Origin: Paracoccaceae bacterium
GTDB lineage: Bacteria > Pseudomonadota > Alphaproteobacteria > Rhodobacterales > Rhodobacteraceae
Assembly (NCBI GenBank): GCA_020832655.1
Contig: JAFIEF010000003.1
Coordinates: 1 to 64,000, forward strand
Length of the DNA stretch: 64,000 nt
Direction of reading: 5' to 3'
Shown: positions 1 through 8,702 of the stretch, piece by piece
Numbering within the stretch: position 1 is the first letter of the stretch
Layout: every line of letters begins with the position of its first letter
The notes under the pieces: generated by a model
Told to the model about the DNA's origin: nothing
Database searches by the model: none
Seen by the model: only the letters and a program-made list of their open reading frames with translations
Position numbers and translations under genes: made by a program

Positions 1-137
1 CTGTGCGTCGGGCGGCAGTTGGCGTGCTGCAGTGCCGCAAGGCGGGAAGGAGCCCTGAGCGGACGGTCACGATTGCGCCACGGCGATCAGAAGTCTTTCG
101 CAAACACGGCGATGTATCCAGCCGGTGCGTTCTTTGA
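1..137. other. Left-edge sequence with no supported gene
   Basis: I see no convincing gene in this short edge. A reading frame on the plus strand runs from here into the following gene, but it is antisense to the better-supported minus-strand gene and has no family resemblance. It may be the 3' flank of the small-gene cluster that follows. Confidence 0.5.
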
Positions 138-443
138 TTACTGTTTATGCATCGGCGGTCGATTATCTCGTTCCTTCGGTTCTGAAAGATCAAGTTCCCG
201 CTGTAGTATTCGGATTTTCTCTTCGGACTTCTTCACTTTGTCCTTTGCACTGAAACCATAGAGCAGGATTGCAACGGAAATCGCCAAGCCAACCCCTGCC
301 GCTATGCCGTCGCCTTGCAAGCCAAAAATCGTTGCAATGACACCAACCGCACCGAGCCCAATCCAAAAGTTCCCATAGGGATCCATTCCTCGTTTGAGGC
401 TTTCGATGCTGTTTTCTTTTTCCAAGCGTCTTGAATCTCTCAT
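138..443 (-). CDS. Small two-helix membrane protein with coiled-coil tail, unknown
   Basis: I do not recognise the family. The 101-residue product begins with a charged segment (residues 1-20). Two adjacent hydrophobic stretches follow (about 24-44 and 46-64) with a glycine-rich turn between them, and then a heptad-like Lys/Glu-rich tail (about 66-92) that could form a short coiled coil. The start is supported by a GAGG ribosome site a few bases upstream of the ATG at 443. It is the last of three leftward small genes, 12 bases after the stop of the one before, so it is probably in the same transcript. Base composition is visibly less GC-rich than the core genes from lysC onward, which hints at acquired DNA. 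Confidence 0.6.
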   Translation of the reverse strand: MRDSRRLEKENSIESLKRGMDPYGNFWIGLGAVGVIATIFGLQGDGIAAGVGLAISVAILLYGFSAKDKVKKSEEKIRILQRELDLSEPKERDNRPPMHKQ

Positions 444-455
444 GTGCGCCTCGTG

Positions 456-755
456 TTATTCGATGGGCGAGAGGGGAGGGTTGCGGATCAGGGTCGCAAC
501 ATAATGAGGGTTGTCACCACAGGTTATGATGATCTTGTTGTTTGAATAGTCTTTCCTTGGTATCAGGCTGTCTATTGTCCTGACACTTTTGGCGGTTGAA
601 GCAGATACAATCTGATCAGCAGTAAGGTGGCGTGCTACTAAACGAGCCAACAGGCTCTCAGCCTGTTTTATTCCAAGGTGGTTGTGCGGCAGCTCCACAG
701 AAAAAATGGAAGCTGTGCTATCGAACCCCTCAATGCGCCACATGACATTATTCAT
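456..755 (-). CDS. Hypothetical 99-residue soluble protein
   Basis: The family is not recognised. The frame stays open further upstream to 1025, but that part is the out-of-frame shadow of the neighbouring membrane gene. The ATG at 755 (start MNNVMWRIEGF) overlaps the upstream stop in an ATGA arrangement (752-755), which strongly argues for this start by translational coupling. The product has no membrane segment or signal peptide. It has an N-terminal WRIEGFDS stretch, a central helix-like segment with LLARL, and a C-terminal CGDNPHYVATLI segment. It is probably a cytoplasmic partner of the two membrane proteins that flank it. Confidence 0.6.
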   Translation of the reverse strand: MNNVMWRIEGFDSTASIFSVELPHNHLGIKQAESLLARLVARHLTADQIVSASTAKSVRTIDSLIPRKDYSNNKIIITCGDNPHYVATLIRNPPLSPIE

Positions 756-1012
756 CTGTTTGATAGCCTTCGGCCTCGTACAGCCCATCCGATCAACGCG
801 GCCAGCAAGCCTGCAATGATGGCGGCGACCCAACTGACAACGCCAACACTGGTAGACCGAAGGCTCACAAGAACGATTTGCCCCAGAACGCCCGCCGTTG
901 CTCCTCCGCACAATGCCAACGTCAATGAACGAATGCACAGCCCCGAAACAAAACCACCGAGGCCAGCGATCCCAAGCAATTTCGCGAGCAGTGTCGCAAG
1001 CAGTGTTTCCAT
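752..1012 (-). CDS. Small hydrophobic membrane protein, unknown
   Basis: The 86-residue product is almost wholly hydrophobic, with about three short membrane segments (roughly residues 5-27, 30-50 and 56-78) and a basic C-terminus (RGRRLSNR), consistent with an inner-membrane protein. An AGAGG ribosome site lies about four bases before the ATG at 1012. Its TGA overlaps the next gene's ATG by four bases in an ATGA overlap. It is the first gene of the three-gene leftward cluster, so a promoter would lie between 1013 and about 1140. The family is unrecognised. Confidence 0.6.
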   Translation of the reverse strand: METLLATLLAKLLGIAGLGGFVSGLCIRSLTLALCGGATAGVLGQIVLVSLRSTSVGVVSWVAAIIAGLLAALIGWAVRGRRLSNR

Positions 1013-1025
1013 AGAGCCTCTGCAT

Positions 1026-1394
1026 GCAGCGAAGTGTTGAGGTTTGGGCTCACCTTTTCATATTCCCCGTGGTCCGAATGTGCATACCTTAATCAAAGAA
1101 TACAAGCTGTTTTAATCGCCGAGGGGGCAGCTCATCACGGATGCAAGAAATGACATTATCAAGCTTTCAAGTCATCGATACTGACGCCGCGAACAAGAAG
1201 CGATCGTCTACAGTGAACGGCAGAAAGGTCCCGCATAGCCGTCCCTCCCCCCTTCCCTTCCCCCGCGTCACCACCCCACCGCCGCGCTGCGACAAAAACC
1301 GCGCAAACGCCCCCCGCCCCTGCTGCCCCACCTTGCGCGCAACGCCCTGCGCGCATAAGTAGTGGCGCGCAAACCGGCAATGAAGGATCGGCCC
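1026..1394. other. Intergenic region before lysC
   Basis: This divergent spacer separates the low-GC small-gene cluster from lysC. The left half (about 1040-1130) is AT-rich and is the likely promoter region for one or both directions, but I cannot assign -35/-10 boxes with confidence. The right half (about 1240-1340) is strikingly cytosine-rich on the plus strand. Short frames here have no family support. Confidence 0.5.
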
Positions 1395-2651
1395 ATGCCG
1401 CTTCTGGTGATGAAATTCGGCGGCACCTCTGTCGCTGATCTGGACCGCATCCGCAACGCGGCGGCGAAGATCAAGGCAGAGGTCGATCGCGGCTATGATG
1501 TGATCGTCATCGTCTCGGCGATGTCGGGCAAGACCAACGAGCTTGTCGGCTGGGTCAATGAAACCTCGCCGCTCTATGATGCGCGCGAATATGATGCGGT
1601 GGTCAGTTCCGGCGAGAATATCACCGCCGGGCTGATGGCGCTGACGCTGCAGGAAATGGATGTGCCCGCGCGGTCATGGCAGGGCTGGCAGGTGCCGATC
1701 CAGACCACCAGCCAGCATGGCGCGGCGCGTTTCGTCGATATCCCGCGCGCCAATCTTGACGCGAAATTTGCCGAGGGTTTCAAGGTTGCGGTGATTGCCG
1801 GTTTTCAGGGCGTCAGCCCCGAAGGGCGCATCACCACGCTGGGGCGCGGCGGGTCGGATACGACAGCGGTGGCCTTTGCCGCGGCGTTTGACGCGGAACG
1901 CTGCGATATCTACACTGATGTTGACGGCATCTATACGACCGATCCGCGCATCACCTCGAAGGCGCGCAAGCTTGAAAAGATCAGCTTCGAGGAAATGCTG
2001 GAACTCGCCAGCCTTGGCGCGAAGGTGCTGCAAACACGCTCGGTCGAGCTGGCGATGCGCTACAAGGTCCGGCTGCGGGTTCTGTCATCATTCGATGATA
2101 CCGATGAAACTTCAGGCACTCTGGTCTGTGACGAGGATGAAATCATGGAATCGAAAGTCGTCTCTGGCGTGGCCTATAGCCGCGAGGAAGCAAAGCTGAC
2201 CCTTGTCACCGTCGAAGACCGCCCCGGCATCGCCGCCGCGATTTTCGGCCCGCTATCCGAAGCCGGGGTGAATGTGGACATGATTGTCCAGAACATTTCG
2301 GAAAAGGCACAAGGCCATGACAAACCCGTCACCGACATGACCTTTTCCTGCCCCGTCGATCAGGTTGCCCGCGCGCGCAAGGCGCTGGAGGCCGCGCGCG
2401 CAGCCGGGACGATCAGCTATGAAAATCTGGAAGTGGACGAAGACGCGGCCAAGGTCTCGGTAGTGGGAATCGGCATGCGCAGCCATGCAGGCGTTGCCGC
2501 GCGCATGTTCCAGGCTCTGGCGTCTGAAGGTGTCAATATAAAGGTCATTGCGACCTCTGAAATCAAGATATCAGTGCTGATTGACAGAAAATATATGGAG
2601 TTGGCGGTTCAGGCGCTTCATGATGCCTTCGAGTTGGACAAGGCAGGCTAG
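1395..2651 (+). CDS. lysC: Aspartate kinase
   Basis: The enzyme phosphorylates L-aspartate, the first step toward lysine, threonine, methionine and diaminopimelate. The 418-residue product begins with the kinase signature KFGGTS (residues 7-12). The amino-acid-kinase domain spans about residues 1-230, and two ACT regulatory domains follow (about 265-330 and 345-410), as in feedback-inhibited alpha/beta-type aspartokinases. I chose the ATG at 1395 because AAGGA sits seven bases upstream. The in-frame ATG at 1362 would add eleven non-conserved residues. ptsP follows 38 bases downstream on the same strand, a pairing common in alphaproteobacteria. Confidence 0.97.
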   Translation: MPLLVMKFGGTSVADLDRIRNAAAKIKAEVDRGYDVIVIVSAMSGKTNELVGWVNETSPLYDAREYDAVVSSGENITAGLMALTLQEMDVPARSWQGWQVPIQTTSQHGAARFVDIPRANLDAKFAEGFKVAVIAGFQGVSPEGRITTLGRGGSDTTAVAFAAAFDAERCDIYTDVDGIYTTDPRITSKARKLEKISFEEMLELASLGAKVLQTRSVELAMRYKVRLRVLSSFDDTDETSGTLVCDEDEIMESKVVSGVAYSREEAKLTLVTVEDRPGIAAAIFGPLSEAGVNVDMIVQNISEKAQGHDKPVTDMTFSCPVDQVARARKALEAARAAGTISYENLEVDEDAAKVSVVGIGMRSHAGVAARMFQALASEGVNIKVIATSEIKISVLIDRKYMELAVQALHDAFELDKAG

Positions 2652-2689
2652 GCCGACAGGCAGCAGGCCGCAATAGAAGCGGAGGGGCA

Positions 2690-4933
2690 ATGCCCCACAG
2701 AACCCGAACCGACAGCCGCATGTTGTTGCGCCGTTTGCGCGACCTGCTGGCGCAAGGCAATCCCGGTCAGGAACGTCTGGACCGCATCACCACGCTGATT
2801 GCCGAGTCGATGCATGCGGATGTGTGCTCGGTCTATCTGATGCGCGACGCCGACACGCTGGAGCTGTGCGCCACCGAAGGGCTGCGCCCCGATGCTGTAC
2901 ATCGCACAAGGCTGCGCATCGGCGAAGGGCTGGTGGGCAAGGTCGCGCGGCTTGCGCGCGCCATCAACACACCCGACGCGCCGTCTCAGCCGGGCTTTCG
3001 CTACATGCCCGAAACCGGCGAAGAGGTGTTCAGTTCCTTTCTGGGGGTGCCGATCCAGCGGCTGGGCGAAAGGCTGGGGGTTCTGGTGGTCCAGACCAGG
3101 GACGCGAGGCAGTTTTCAGACGACGCGGTTTACGGCCTTGAAGTCGTCGCGATGGTGCTGGCCGAGATGACCGAACTTGGCGCCTTTGTCGGCAATGGCA
3201 CCGAGATCCCTTCGCCGCACAAGCATCAGGCAGTTTTGCGCGGCATCACTGCGCAGGAAGGCGAGGCCGAGGGCCATGTCTGGCTGCACCAGCCGCGCGT
3301 TGTCATCACCAATCTGGTCAATGACGATTCGCATGCCGAGGTCGCGCGCCTTCAGGACGCGGTCGAGACCTTGCGCGTTTCGGTCGATGACATGCTCGCC
3401 TCGGCCGCTGCGCGCGACAAGGAGCAGAGCGAGGTTCTGCAAACCTATCGCATGTTCGCCCATTCGCGCGGCTGGCTGAAACGCATGGAGCAGGATATCC
3501 GTCTGGGCCTGTCCGCCGAAGCCGCGGTGGAAAAGGAACAATCCGAAGCACGCGCCAGGCTGGAAACCGTGCCTGATACCTATCTGCGCGACCGGCTGCA
3601 TGATCTGGACGATCTGTCCAACCGGTTGCTTCGCATCCTGACCGGCCAAGGCAACGAAACCGGCGCGGAAATGCCCGAGCGTCCGATCCTGGTTGCGCGC
3701 AATATCGGACCCGGCGAGTTGATGGAATATGGCCGCAAGCTGCGCGGCGTGGTGCTGGAAGAAGGTGCGGTGGGCAGCCATGCCACCATCGTTGCGCGCG
3801 CGCTGGCGATCCCGCTTGTCATCAATGTACCGCGCATTACCACCGAGGCGCTGAATGGCGATCATATCCTGGTCGACGGCACGGAAGGGGTGGTGCATCT
3901 GCGCCCCGATGACAGCGTCAGTTCTGCGTTTCGCGACAAGATGGCGATGCAGGCCAAGGCACAGGAACGCTATGCCGGGCTGCGCGACAAACCCGCCAAG
4001 GCGCGCTGCGGGACAGTCGTCACGCTGAAGATGAATGCCGGGCTGATGGCCGATCTGCCGTCTCTGCCCAGTTCAGGTGCCGATGCGGTGGGGCTGTTTC
4101 GGACCGAATTGCAGTTCCTGCTGCGCGACAAGATGCCCAAGCGTTCTGAACTGGTCGCGAATTATGCCCGCGTTCTGGATGCCGCCAAGGGCAAGACCGT
4201 CCATTTCCGCACGCTCGATATCGGCTCTGACAAGGTTATGCCCTATATGAACCGCCCCGATGAGCCGAACCCGGCAATGGGCTGGCGCGCATTGCGCGTG
4301 GGGCTGGACAAGCCTGGCGTGTTGCGCATGCAGCTTCAGGCACTGATCCGCGCGGCGCAAGGTCGCCCCTTGTCGGTGATGTTCCCGATGGTTGCACAGG
4401 CCAGCGAGTTTGACCGCGCCCGCGCGATCCTGATGCGCGAGATAGCGCGCGAACGGCGGCTGGGCCATGTCCTGCCCGCCGATGTCAAGATCGGCGCGAT
4501 GCTGGAAACGCCCTCGCTGGCCTATGCGCCGAAAAGCTTCTTTCAGCAGGTCGATTTTCTGTCGATCGGCGGCAATGATCTGAAGCAGTTCTTCTTTGCC
4601 GCGGACCGCGAAAACGAACTGGTCCGGCGGCGCTATGATACGCTGAGCCTGAGTTTCCTGACCTTCCTGCAGCATATCGTCGACCGCTGCCACAGCGCCG
4701 GAACCGCCTTGTCCTTTTGCGGCGAAGATGCGGGGCGCCCGGTCGATGCGCTGGCGCTGGCCGGTATCGGCATTGCCGCGCTGTCGATGCGCCCGGCCTC
4801 TATCGGGCCGGTCAAGTCGATGATCCGGCGCGCCAATCTGAACGAAGTGTCAGAGATCATCGCCCGCGCGCAACGTCGCGGGCTGGACAGCGCGCGTCCG
4901 GCCCTGCTGGAATATGTGGCGTCGCTGCCGTGA
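2690..4933 (+). CDS. ptsP: Phosphoenolpyruvate-protein phosphotransferase PtsP (enzyme I, nitrogen PTS)
   Basis: PtsP autophosphorylates from PEP and passes the phosphate to NPr and then EIIA-Ntr, a regulatory chain linking nitrogen and potassium status. The 747-residue product has an N-terminal GAF domain (about 15-160), which distinguishes it from sugar-PTS enzyme I. The phosphohistidine segment follows (GSHATIVAR, His near residue 364). The C-terminal PEP-binding TIM barrel has GLFRTE, FRTLDIGSDK, GAMLETPS, GGNDLKQF and CGEDAGRP (catalytic Cys near 677). The ATG is preceded by GGAGGGG. No NPr or EIIA gene lies in the window. The gene converges on the GNAT gene that follows. Confidence 0.95.
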   Translation: MPHRTRTDSRMLLRRLRDLLAQGNPGQERLDRITTLIAESMHADVCSVYLMRDADTLELCATEGLRPDAVHRTRLRIGEGLVGKVARLARAINTPDAPSQPGFRYMPETGEEVFSSFLGVPIQRLGERLGVLVVQTRDARQFSDDAVYGLEVVAMVLAEMTELGAFVGNGTEIPSPHKHQAVLRGITAQEGEAEGHVWLHQPRVVITNLVNDDSHAEVARLQDAVETLRVSVDDMLASAAARDKEQSEVLQTYRMFAHSRGWLKRMEQDIRLGLSAEAAVEKEQSEARARLETVPDTYLRDRLHDLDDLSNRLLRILTGQGNETGAEMPERPILVARNIGPGELMEYGRKLRGVVLEEGAVGSHATIVARALAIPLVINVPRITTEALNGDHILVDGTEGVVHLRPDDSVSSAFRDKMAMQAKAQERYAGLRDKPAKARCGTVVTLKMNAGLMADLPSLPSSGADAVGLFRTELQFLLRDKMPKRSELVANYARVLDAAKGKTVHFRTLDIGSDKVMPYMNRPDEPNPAMGWRALRVGLDKPGVLRMQLQALIRAAQGRPLSVMFPMVAQASEFDRARAILMREIARERRLGHVLPADVKIGAMLETPSLAYAPKSFFQQVDFLSIGGNDLKQFFFAADRENELVRRRYDTLSLSFLTFLQHIVDRCHSAGTALSFCGEDAGRPVDALALAGIGIAALSMRPASIGPVKSMIRRANLNEVSEIIARAQRRGLDSARPALLEYVASLP

Positions 4934-4954
4934 CGCTGTGTCAGCGCACCGGCA

Positions 4955-5446
4955 TCACCTGGCGTTCGACGGATTGCGCGTGACGACACCGCGCACACGG
5001 TCCCAGGCACCGGGCTGAAGAGCAAGCCCAAGTATCCGCGCCGGGTTGGTGGGCGGGGGCATGCGCACCCCATCCAGACGGAAAAAGCCAAACCGGCTGT
5101 AATAAGGTTCATCGCCCACCAGCAACACGCGCGACCAGCCCGCATCGCGCGCGCGCGCCAGGCTTTCGCGGATCAGCCAGCCGCCAAGCCCCTCGCCCTG
5201 ATGCGTGGGGTGCACGGCAATCGGCCCCAGCAGCAGCGCATCCTGCCCCGCGACACAGACCGGCCAATAGCGGATGGCCGCCGCAACACCGCTATCATCG
5301 CGCAACAGCAGGCACAGATCGGCAACCGGCGGGACATCATCGCGCAACCGATAGGACGACAGCGCCTCGCGCCCCGGCGCGAAGCACAGATCGTAAAGCG
5401 CCTCGATCTCCCACCAATCGGCGGGGGTTTCCTGAAACAGTTGCAT
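4955..5446 (-). CDS. GNAT family N-acetyltransferase (YhbS-like)
   Basis: This is a predicted acetyl-CoA dependent N-acyltransferase of about 163 residues. The acetyl-CoA binding motif A is visible as a VHPTHQGEGLGGWL-type segment (R/Q-x-x-G-x-G/A). It is followed by LLVGDEPYYSRFGF, characteristic of the YhbS subgroup. The substrate is unknown. The start at 5446 (MQLFQETP) has an AAGGGGC ribosome site. Upstream in-frame codons to 5515 run into the promoter of the divergent flavin reductase and look non-coding. Confidence 0.85.
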   Translation of the reverse strand: MQLFQETPADWWEIEALYDLCFAPGREALSSYRLRDDVPPVADLCLLLRDDSGVAAAIRYWPVCVAGQDALLLGPIAVHPTHQGEGLGGWLIRESLARARDAGWSRVLLVGDEPYYSRFGFFRLDGVRMPPPTNPARILGLALQPGAWDRVRGVVTRNPSNAR

Positions 5447-5531
5447 TGGCCTGCCCCTTGCGCATGGTCGCGCTGGCAGCGCGCCTAGCATGACGCTAGG
5501 CTGCGCGCAAACCAAGATCAGAAGGCAACGA

Positions 5532-6161
5532 ATGTTCTATGAACCCAGACATGGCCACGGGCTGGCCCATAACCCCTTCAGCGCCATCATAGCCCCGCGC
5601 CCGATTGGCTGGATTTCCACCCGCGACGTTCAGGGCCGCGACAATCTTGCGCCCTATTCCTTCTTCAACGCCGTGGCCTACACCCCGCCGCAGGTTATGT
5701 TCGCCTCGACCAGCGCCAAGCCCGACCGCGCAGGCACCAAGGACAGCGTGGCCATTATCCGCGACACGGGCGTGTTCTGCGTCAATATCGTGGAATATGG
5801 CGCACGCGATGCGATGAATGCCAGCTCTGCCGCGCTGGCCGCGGGCGCGGATGAATTCATCCATGCCGGTATCACCAAGGCGCAATGCCACAGCATCAAT
5901 GCCGCGCGGGTGGCCGATGCGCCCGCCGCGCTGGAATGCCGGATGACGCAGATCCTGATCCTGTCGGGCGCGGCGAATTATCTGGTGCTGGCAGAAGTTA
6001 CGGGCATTCATCTGCGCGATGATTGCCTGCGCGACGGGGTGTTCGACATCACGCGGTTCCAACCGCTGGCCCGCTGCGGCTATCGCGATTACGCGGTGGT
6101 TGAGAAGGTCTTCAGCCTGGCACGCCCCGACGACGCGGCGCGCGGCGACCCCAACCCATGA
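5532..6161 (+). CDS. Flavin reductase family protein (FMN-binding split barrel)
   Basis: The 209-residue protein matches the flavin reductase-like domain family, with IAPRPIGWISTRD near the N-terminus and then NLAPYSFFNAV, KDSVAIIRDTGVFCVNI and an ILILSGAANYLVL segment. Members bind FMN and either reduce it with NAD(P)H or serve as oxygen-linked oxidoreductases. The specific partner is unknown. I chose the ATG at 5532 (MFYEPRHGHGL) because GAAGG lies upstream and homologous proteins begin at this motif. It is transcribed divergently from the GNAT gene across 85 bases. Confidence 0.85.
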   Translation: MFYEPRHGHGLAHNPFSAIIAPRPIGWISTRDVQGRDNLAPYSFFNAVAYTPPQVMFASTSAKPDRAGTKDSVAIIRDTGVFCVNIVEYGARDAMNASSAALAAGADEFIHAGITKAQCHSINAARVADAPAALECRMTQILILSGAANYLVLAEVTGIHLRDDCLRDGVFDITRFQPLARCGYRDYAVVEKVFSLARPDDAARGDPNP

Positions 6162-6237
6162 GCGGCTGCACACCGACTGCCCGCAGCACAGCCGACAAGG
6201 AAGAAACCCGTTGGCGCGCCGAACCCGATAGCGCTGG

Positions 6238-7134
6238 TCAGCTAACCGGCACCACCATGCCCTTTTCGCGCGCCAGAGTGCGCATCCGCGCCTGAAGCTT
6301 TTCAAAGGCGCGCACTTCGATCTGGCGGATGCGTTCGCGGCTGACATCGAAACGCTGTGACAGATCTTCCAGCGTGACCGGGTCTTCGCTCAGCCGTCTT
6401 TCGGTCAATATCTCGCGTTCGCGGTCATTGAGGACATCCAGCGCCTCTGTCAGCAATTCGCGGCGCAGTTCCAGCTCATCACGCTCGGCATAATCCTCTG
6501 CCTGATTGGCGCCTTCATCTTCCAGCCAGTCCTGCCAGCTTGCCGCGCCATCCTCGGTCCCGATGGTGGCGTTCAGGGAACTGTCACTGCCCGACAGGCG
6601 CCGGTTCATGGCGATGACCTCATCCTCGGTGACATTCAGATCCCGCGCGATGCGGGCCACGTTTTCGGGCCGCAGATCGCCATCTTCCAGCGCGCCGATC
6701 TTGGACTTGACCTTGCGCAGGTTGAAAAACAGCTTTTTCTGCGCGCTTGTGGTGCCCAGCTTGACCAGCGACCATGACCGCAGGATGTATTCCTGAATGC
6801 TGGCGCGGATCCACCACATCGCATAAGTGGCCAGCCGGAACCCCTTTTCCGGATCAAAGCGCTTGACCGCCTGCATCAGCCCGACATTGGCTTCGGAAAT
6901 CACCTCTGCCTGCGGCAGGCCATAGCCGCGATAGCCCATCGCGATCTTGGCGGCCAGGCGCAGATGGCTGGTCACCAGCTTATGCGCAGCCTCGGCGTCA
7001 TGATGATCGACCCAGCGCTTGGCCAGCATGTATTCCTCTTCCGGTTCCAGCATCGGAAATCGCCGGATTTCCTGCATGTAGCGGTTCAGCCCCTGTTCCG
7101 GGCTGGGTGCTGGAAGATTGGCATAGCTGCTCAT
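6238..7134 (-). CDS. rpoH: RNA polymerase heat-shock sigma factor RpoH (sigma-32)
   Basis: This alternative sigma factor directs core polymerase to heat-shock and stress promoters. The 298-residue length is normal. The RpoH box is present as QKKLFFNLR (residues 132-140) after a clear sigma region 2 (EANVGLMQAV..RFDPEKGFRLATYAMWWIRASIQEY, about 82-116). A region 4 helix-turn-helix lies near the C-terminus (LEDLSQRFDVSRERIRQIE). Many Rhodobacterales carry two rpoH paralogues and only this one is in view. It lies downstream of rluD on the same strand with 123 bases between, enough for its own promoter. Confidence 0.95.
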   Translation of the reverse strand: MSSYANLPAPSPEQGLNRYMQEIRRFPMLEPEEEYMLAKRWVDHHDAEAAHKLVTSHLRLAAKIAMGYRGYGLPQAEVISEANVGLMQAVKRFDPEKGFRLATYAMWWIRASIQEYILRSWSLVKLGTTSAQKKLFFNLRKVKSKIGALEDGDLRPENVARIARDLNVTEDEVIAMNRRLSGSDSSLNATIGTEDGAASWQDWLEDEGANQAEDYAERDELELRRELLTEALDVLNDREREILTERRLSEDPVTLEDLSQRFDVSRERIRQIEVRAFEKLQARMRTLAREKGMVVPVS

Positions 7135-7257
7135 GGTTAATGGCCCCCCGCATCTGTGATCTGCGCAGATATGCCCCCTGCTTTACTGTCGCAATGGGTA
7201 TCGCGCAATTTCGTTGGGAAAAGGTAAAGCGCAGGTGCGGATGCCCGGCAAGCCCCC
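7135..7257 (-). promoter_or_regulatory. Probable rpoH leader and promoter region
   Basis: The 123-base gap between the rluD stop and the rpoH start carries a G-rich ribosome site (run of G about ten bases before the ATG). It is the only space for an rpoH-specific promoter. I could not identify an RNA-thermometer fold or clear promoter boxes by eye. Confidence 0.35.
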
Positions 7258-8313
7258 TCACCCGCTTGTGTTGGGCTGTGAGGCCCGCAGCGCCGCCAGA
7301 AGCGCGGCCATATCGGGCGGCAGATCGGCCTCAAACCGCAATCTCTCGCCGCTGACGGGGTGGACAAAGCCCAAAGCGGCCGCATGCAGAGCCTGGCGCG
7401 CAAAGCCCGCGCATTGCGCCAACGCCGCCGCGCTTAGCGCCTTGGGCGACAGCTTGCGCCGCCCGCCATAGACCGGATCGCCCAGAAGCGCATGGCCTGC
7501 ATGCGCCATATGTACCCGGATCTGATGCGTACGCCCGGTTTCCAGCCAGCATTCCACCAGCGAAAGCTGCACCGGCGCCCCAAAACGCTCCAGCACACGC
7601 GCGCGCGTCACTGCATGTCGCCCACCCGCCCAGACCACCGCCTGACGCTGGCGATCCGTGCGATGACGCGCCAGCTGGCTGGTGATTTTCAGAATGTTGC
7701 CTGCCTCGAAACTGGCTCCGCGCACCCCGCGCAACCGCGGATCAGCCGGATCGGGCACGCCATGCAGCAGCGCCAGATAGCGCCGTTCGACATTGTGGCG
7801 TTCGAATTGCGCGGCCAGCCCGTGATGGGCGCGATCCGATTTCGCCACCACCAGCAAGCCCGATGTGTCCTTGTCGATGCGATGCACGATGCCGGGGCGC
7901 TTTTCGCCCCCCACCCCTGACAGGCTGTCGCCGCAATGGTGCAGCAGCGCGTTGACCAGCGTCTGATCGGGCGAGCCGGGGGCGGGATGCACCACCATGC
8001 CCGCAGGCTTGTTGATCACGATCAGGTCATCATCTTCATGGACCACATCCAGCGCGATCTTCTGCGCCACGGTTTCCACCTCGGCCCCTTGGGTGACATG
8101 CAGCACCAGCGCATCGCCCTCGACCACCCGCGCGCGCGGGCTGTCCAGCACCTCCTCCCCGCGCCGCACCCCCCCTTCGGCGATGATGCGCGCAAGACGC
8201 GAGCGTGACAGCGCCGCCCCCTCTGGCACATCGCGCGCCAGCGCCTTATCAAGGCGGGCGGGCGGTTCCGGCCCGATGATGATCTGCAACTTCGTGAAAG
8301 GCGTCTCTGCCAT
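7258..8313 (-). CDS. rluD: 23S rRNA pseudouridine synthase, RluA/RluD family
   Basis: This enzyme isomerises uridines of 23S rRNA (helix 69 for RluD). The product is about 351 residues. An N-terminal S4 RNA-binding domain (about residues 15-75, with RLDKAL and SRSRLARIIAEGGVRR) precedes the catalytic domain. That domain contains GIVHRIDKDTSGLLVVAKSD, whose Asp is the conserved nucleophile, and later GRTHQIRVHMAHAGHALLGD. The start at 8313 (MAETPFTKLQ) has a run of G upstream. Its ATG shares two bases with the ATG of the divergent DUF6476 gene, so the two genes have no spacer. Confidence 0.92.
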   Translation of the reverse strand: MAETPFTKLQIIIGPEPPARLDKALARDVPEGAALSRSRLARIIAEGGVRRGEEVLDSPRARVVEGDALVLHVTQGAEVETVAQKIALDVVHEDDDLIVINKPAGMVVHPAPGSPDQTLVNALLHHCGDSLSGVGGEKRPGIVHRIDKDTSGLLVVAKSDRAHHGLAAQFERHNVERRYLALLHGVPDPADPRLRGVRGASFEAGNILKITSQLARHRTDRQRQAVVWAGGRHAVTRARVLERFGAPVQLSLVECWLETGRTHQIRVHMAHAGHALLGDPVYGGRRKLSPKALSAAALAQCAGFARQALHAAALGFVHPVSGERLRFEADLPPDMAALLAALRASQPNTSG

Positions 8314-8632
8314 GACCCAGCCCCCGGACATGCCCCCGCCTGAACACACCCCGCCAGAGGTGCGTTTCGTCAAGCGGCTGGTCATTGTGCTGACCAGTGT
8401 GATGATCCTTGGCCTGATACTGATCATCGGGCTGCTTGTCACCCGCATTGCGCGTGCGCCTGCGCCTTTTGCCCTGCCCGATCAGGTTTCCCTGCCCGAA
8501 GGCGTGCGCGCCGAGGCCGTGACGCTGGCGCGCGACTGGGTGCTGGTGCTGGGAGATGAGGGCAGCGTGTTGTTGTTTGACCGCGACAGCGGCAGGCTGC
8601 GCCACCGCATCGAGCTGCCCGCAGCCGACTGA
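8312..8632 (+). CDS. DUF6476 family small membrane protein
   Basis: The 106-residue product has a proline-rich N-terminus, one membrane segment (about residues 22-46, VIVLTSVMILGLILIIGLL) and a roughly 60-residue outer domain ending in VLLFDRDSGRLRHRIEL, which looks like a single beta-propeller-type repeat. The layout matches the Rhodobacterales DUF6476 family, of unknown role. GAAAGGCG lies ahead of the ATG at 8312. The start codon overlaps the divergent rluD start codon in a CATG box, so its promoter must lie inside rluD. Confidence 0.75.
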   Translation: MTQPPDMPPPEHTPPEVRFVKRLVIVLTSVMILGLILIIGLLVTRIARAPAPFALPDQVSLPEGVRAEAVTLARDWVLVLGDEGSVLLFDRDSGRLRHRIELPAAD

Positions 8633-8702
8633 CCAGGATCACGCCCCTTGCCAGCACCGGGCGGCTGCGGCTAGCCTGTGGCCAAACCCTATGGAGGCCC
8701 GG

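Noticed and set aside
456-1025. A single 189-residue gene on the minus strand
   Set aside because: Its first 90 residues are a shadow of the 86-residue membrane gene. The ATGA overlap at 752-755 supports two genes instead.
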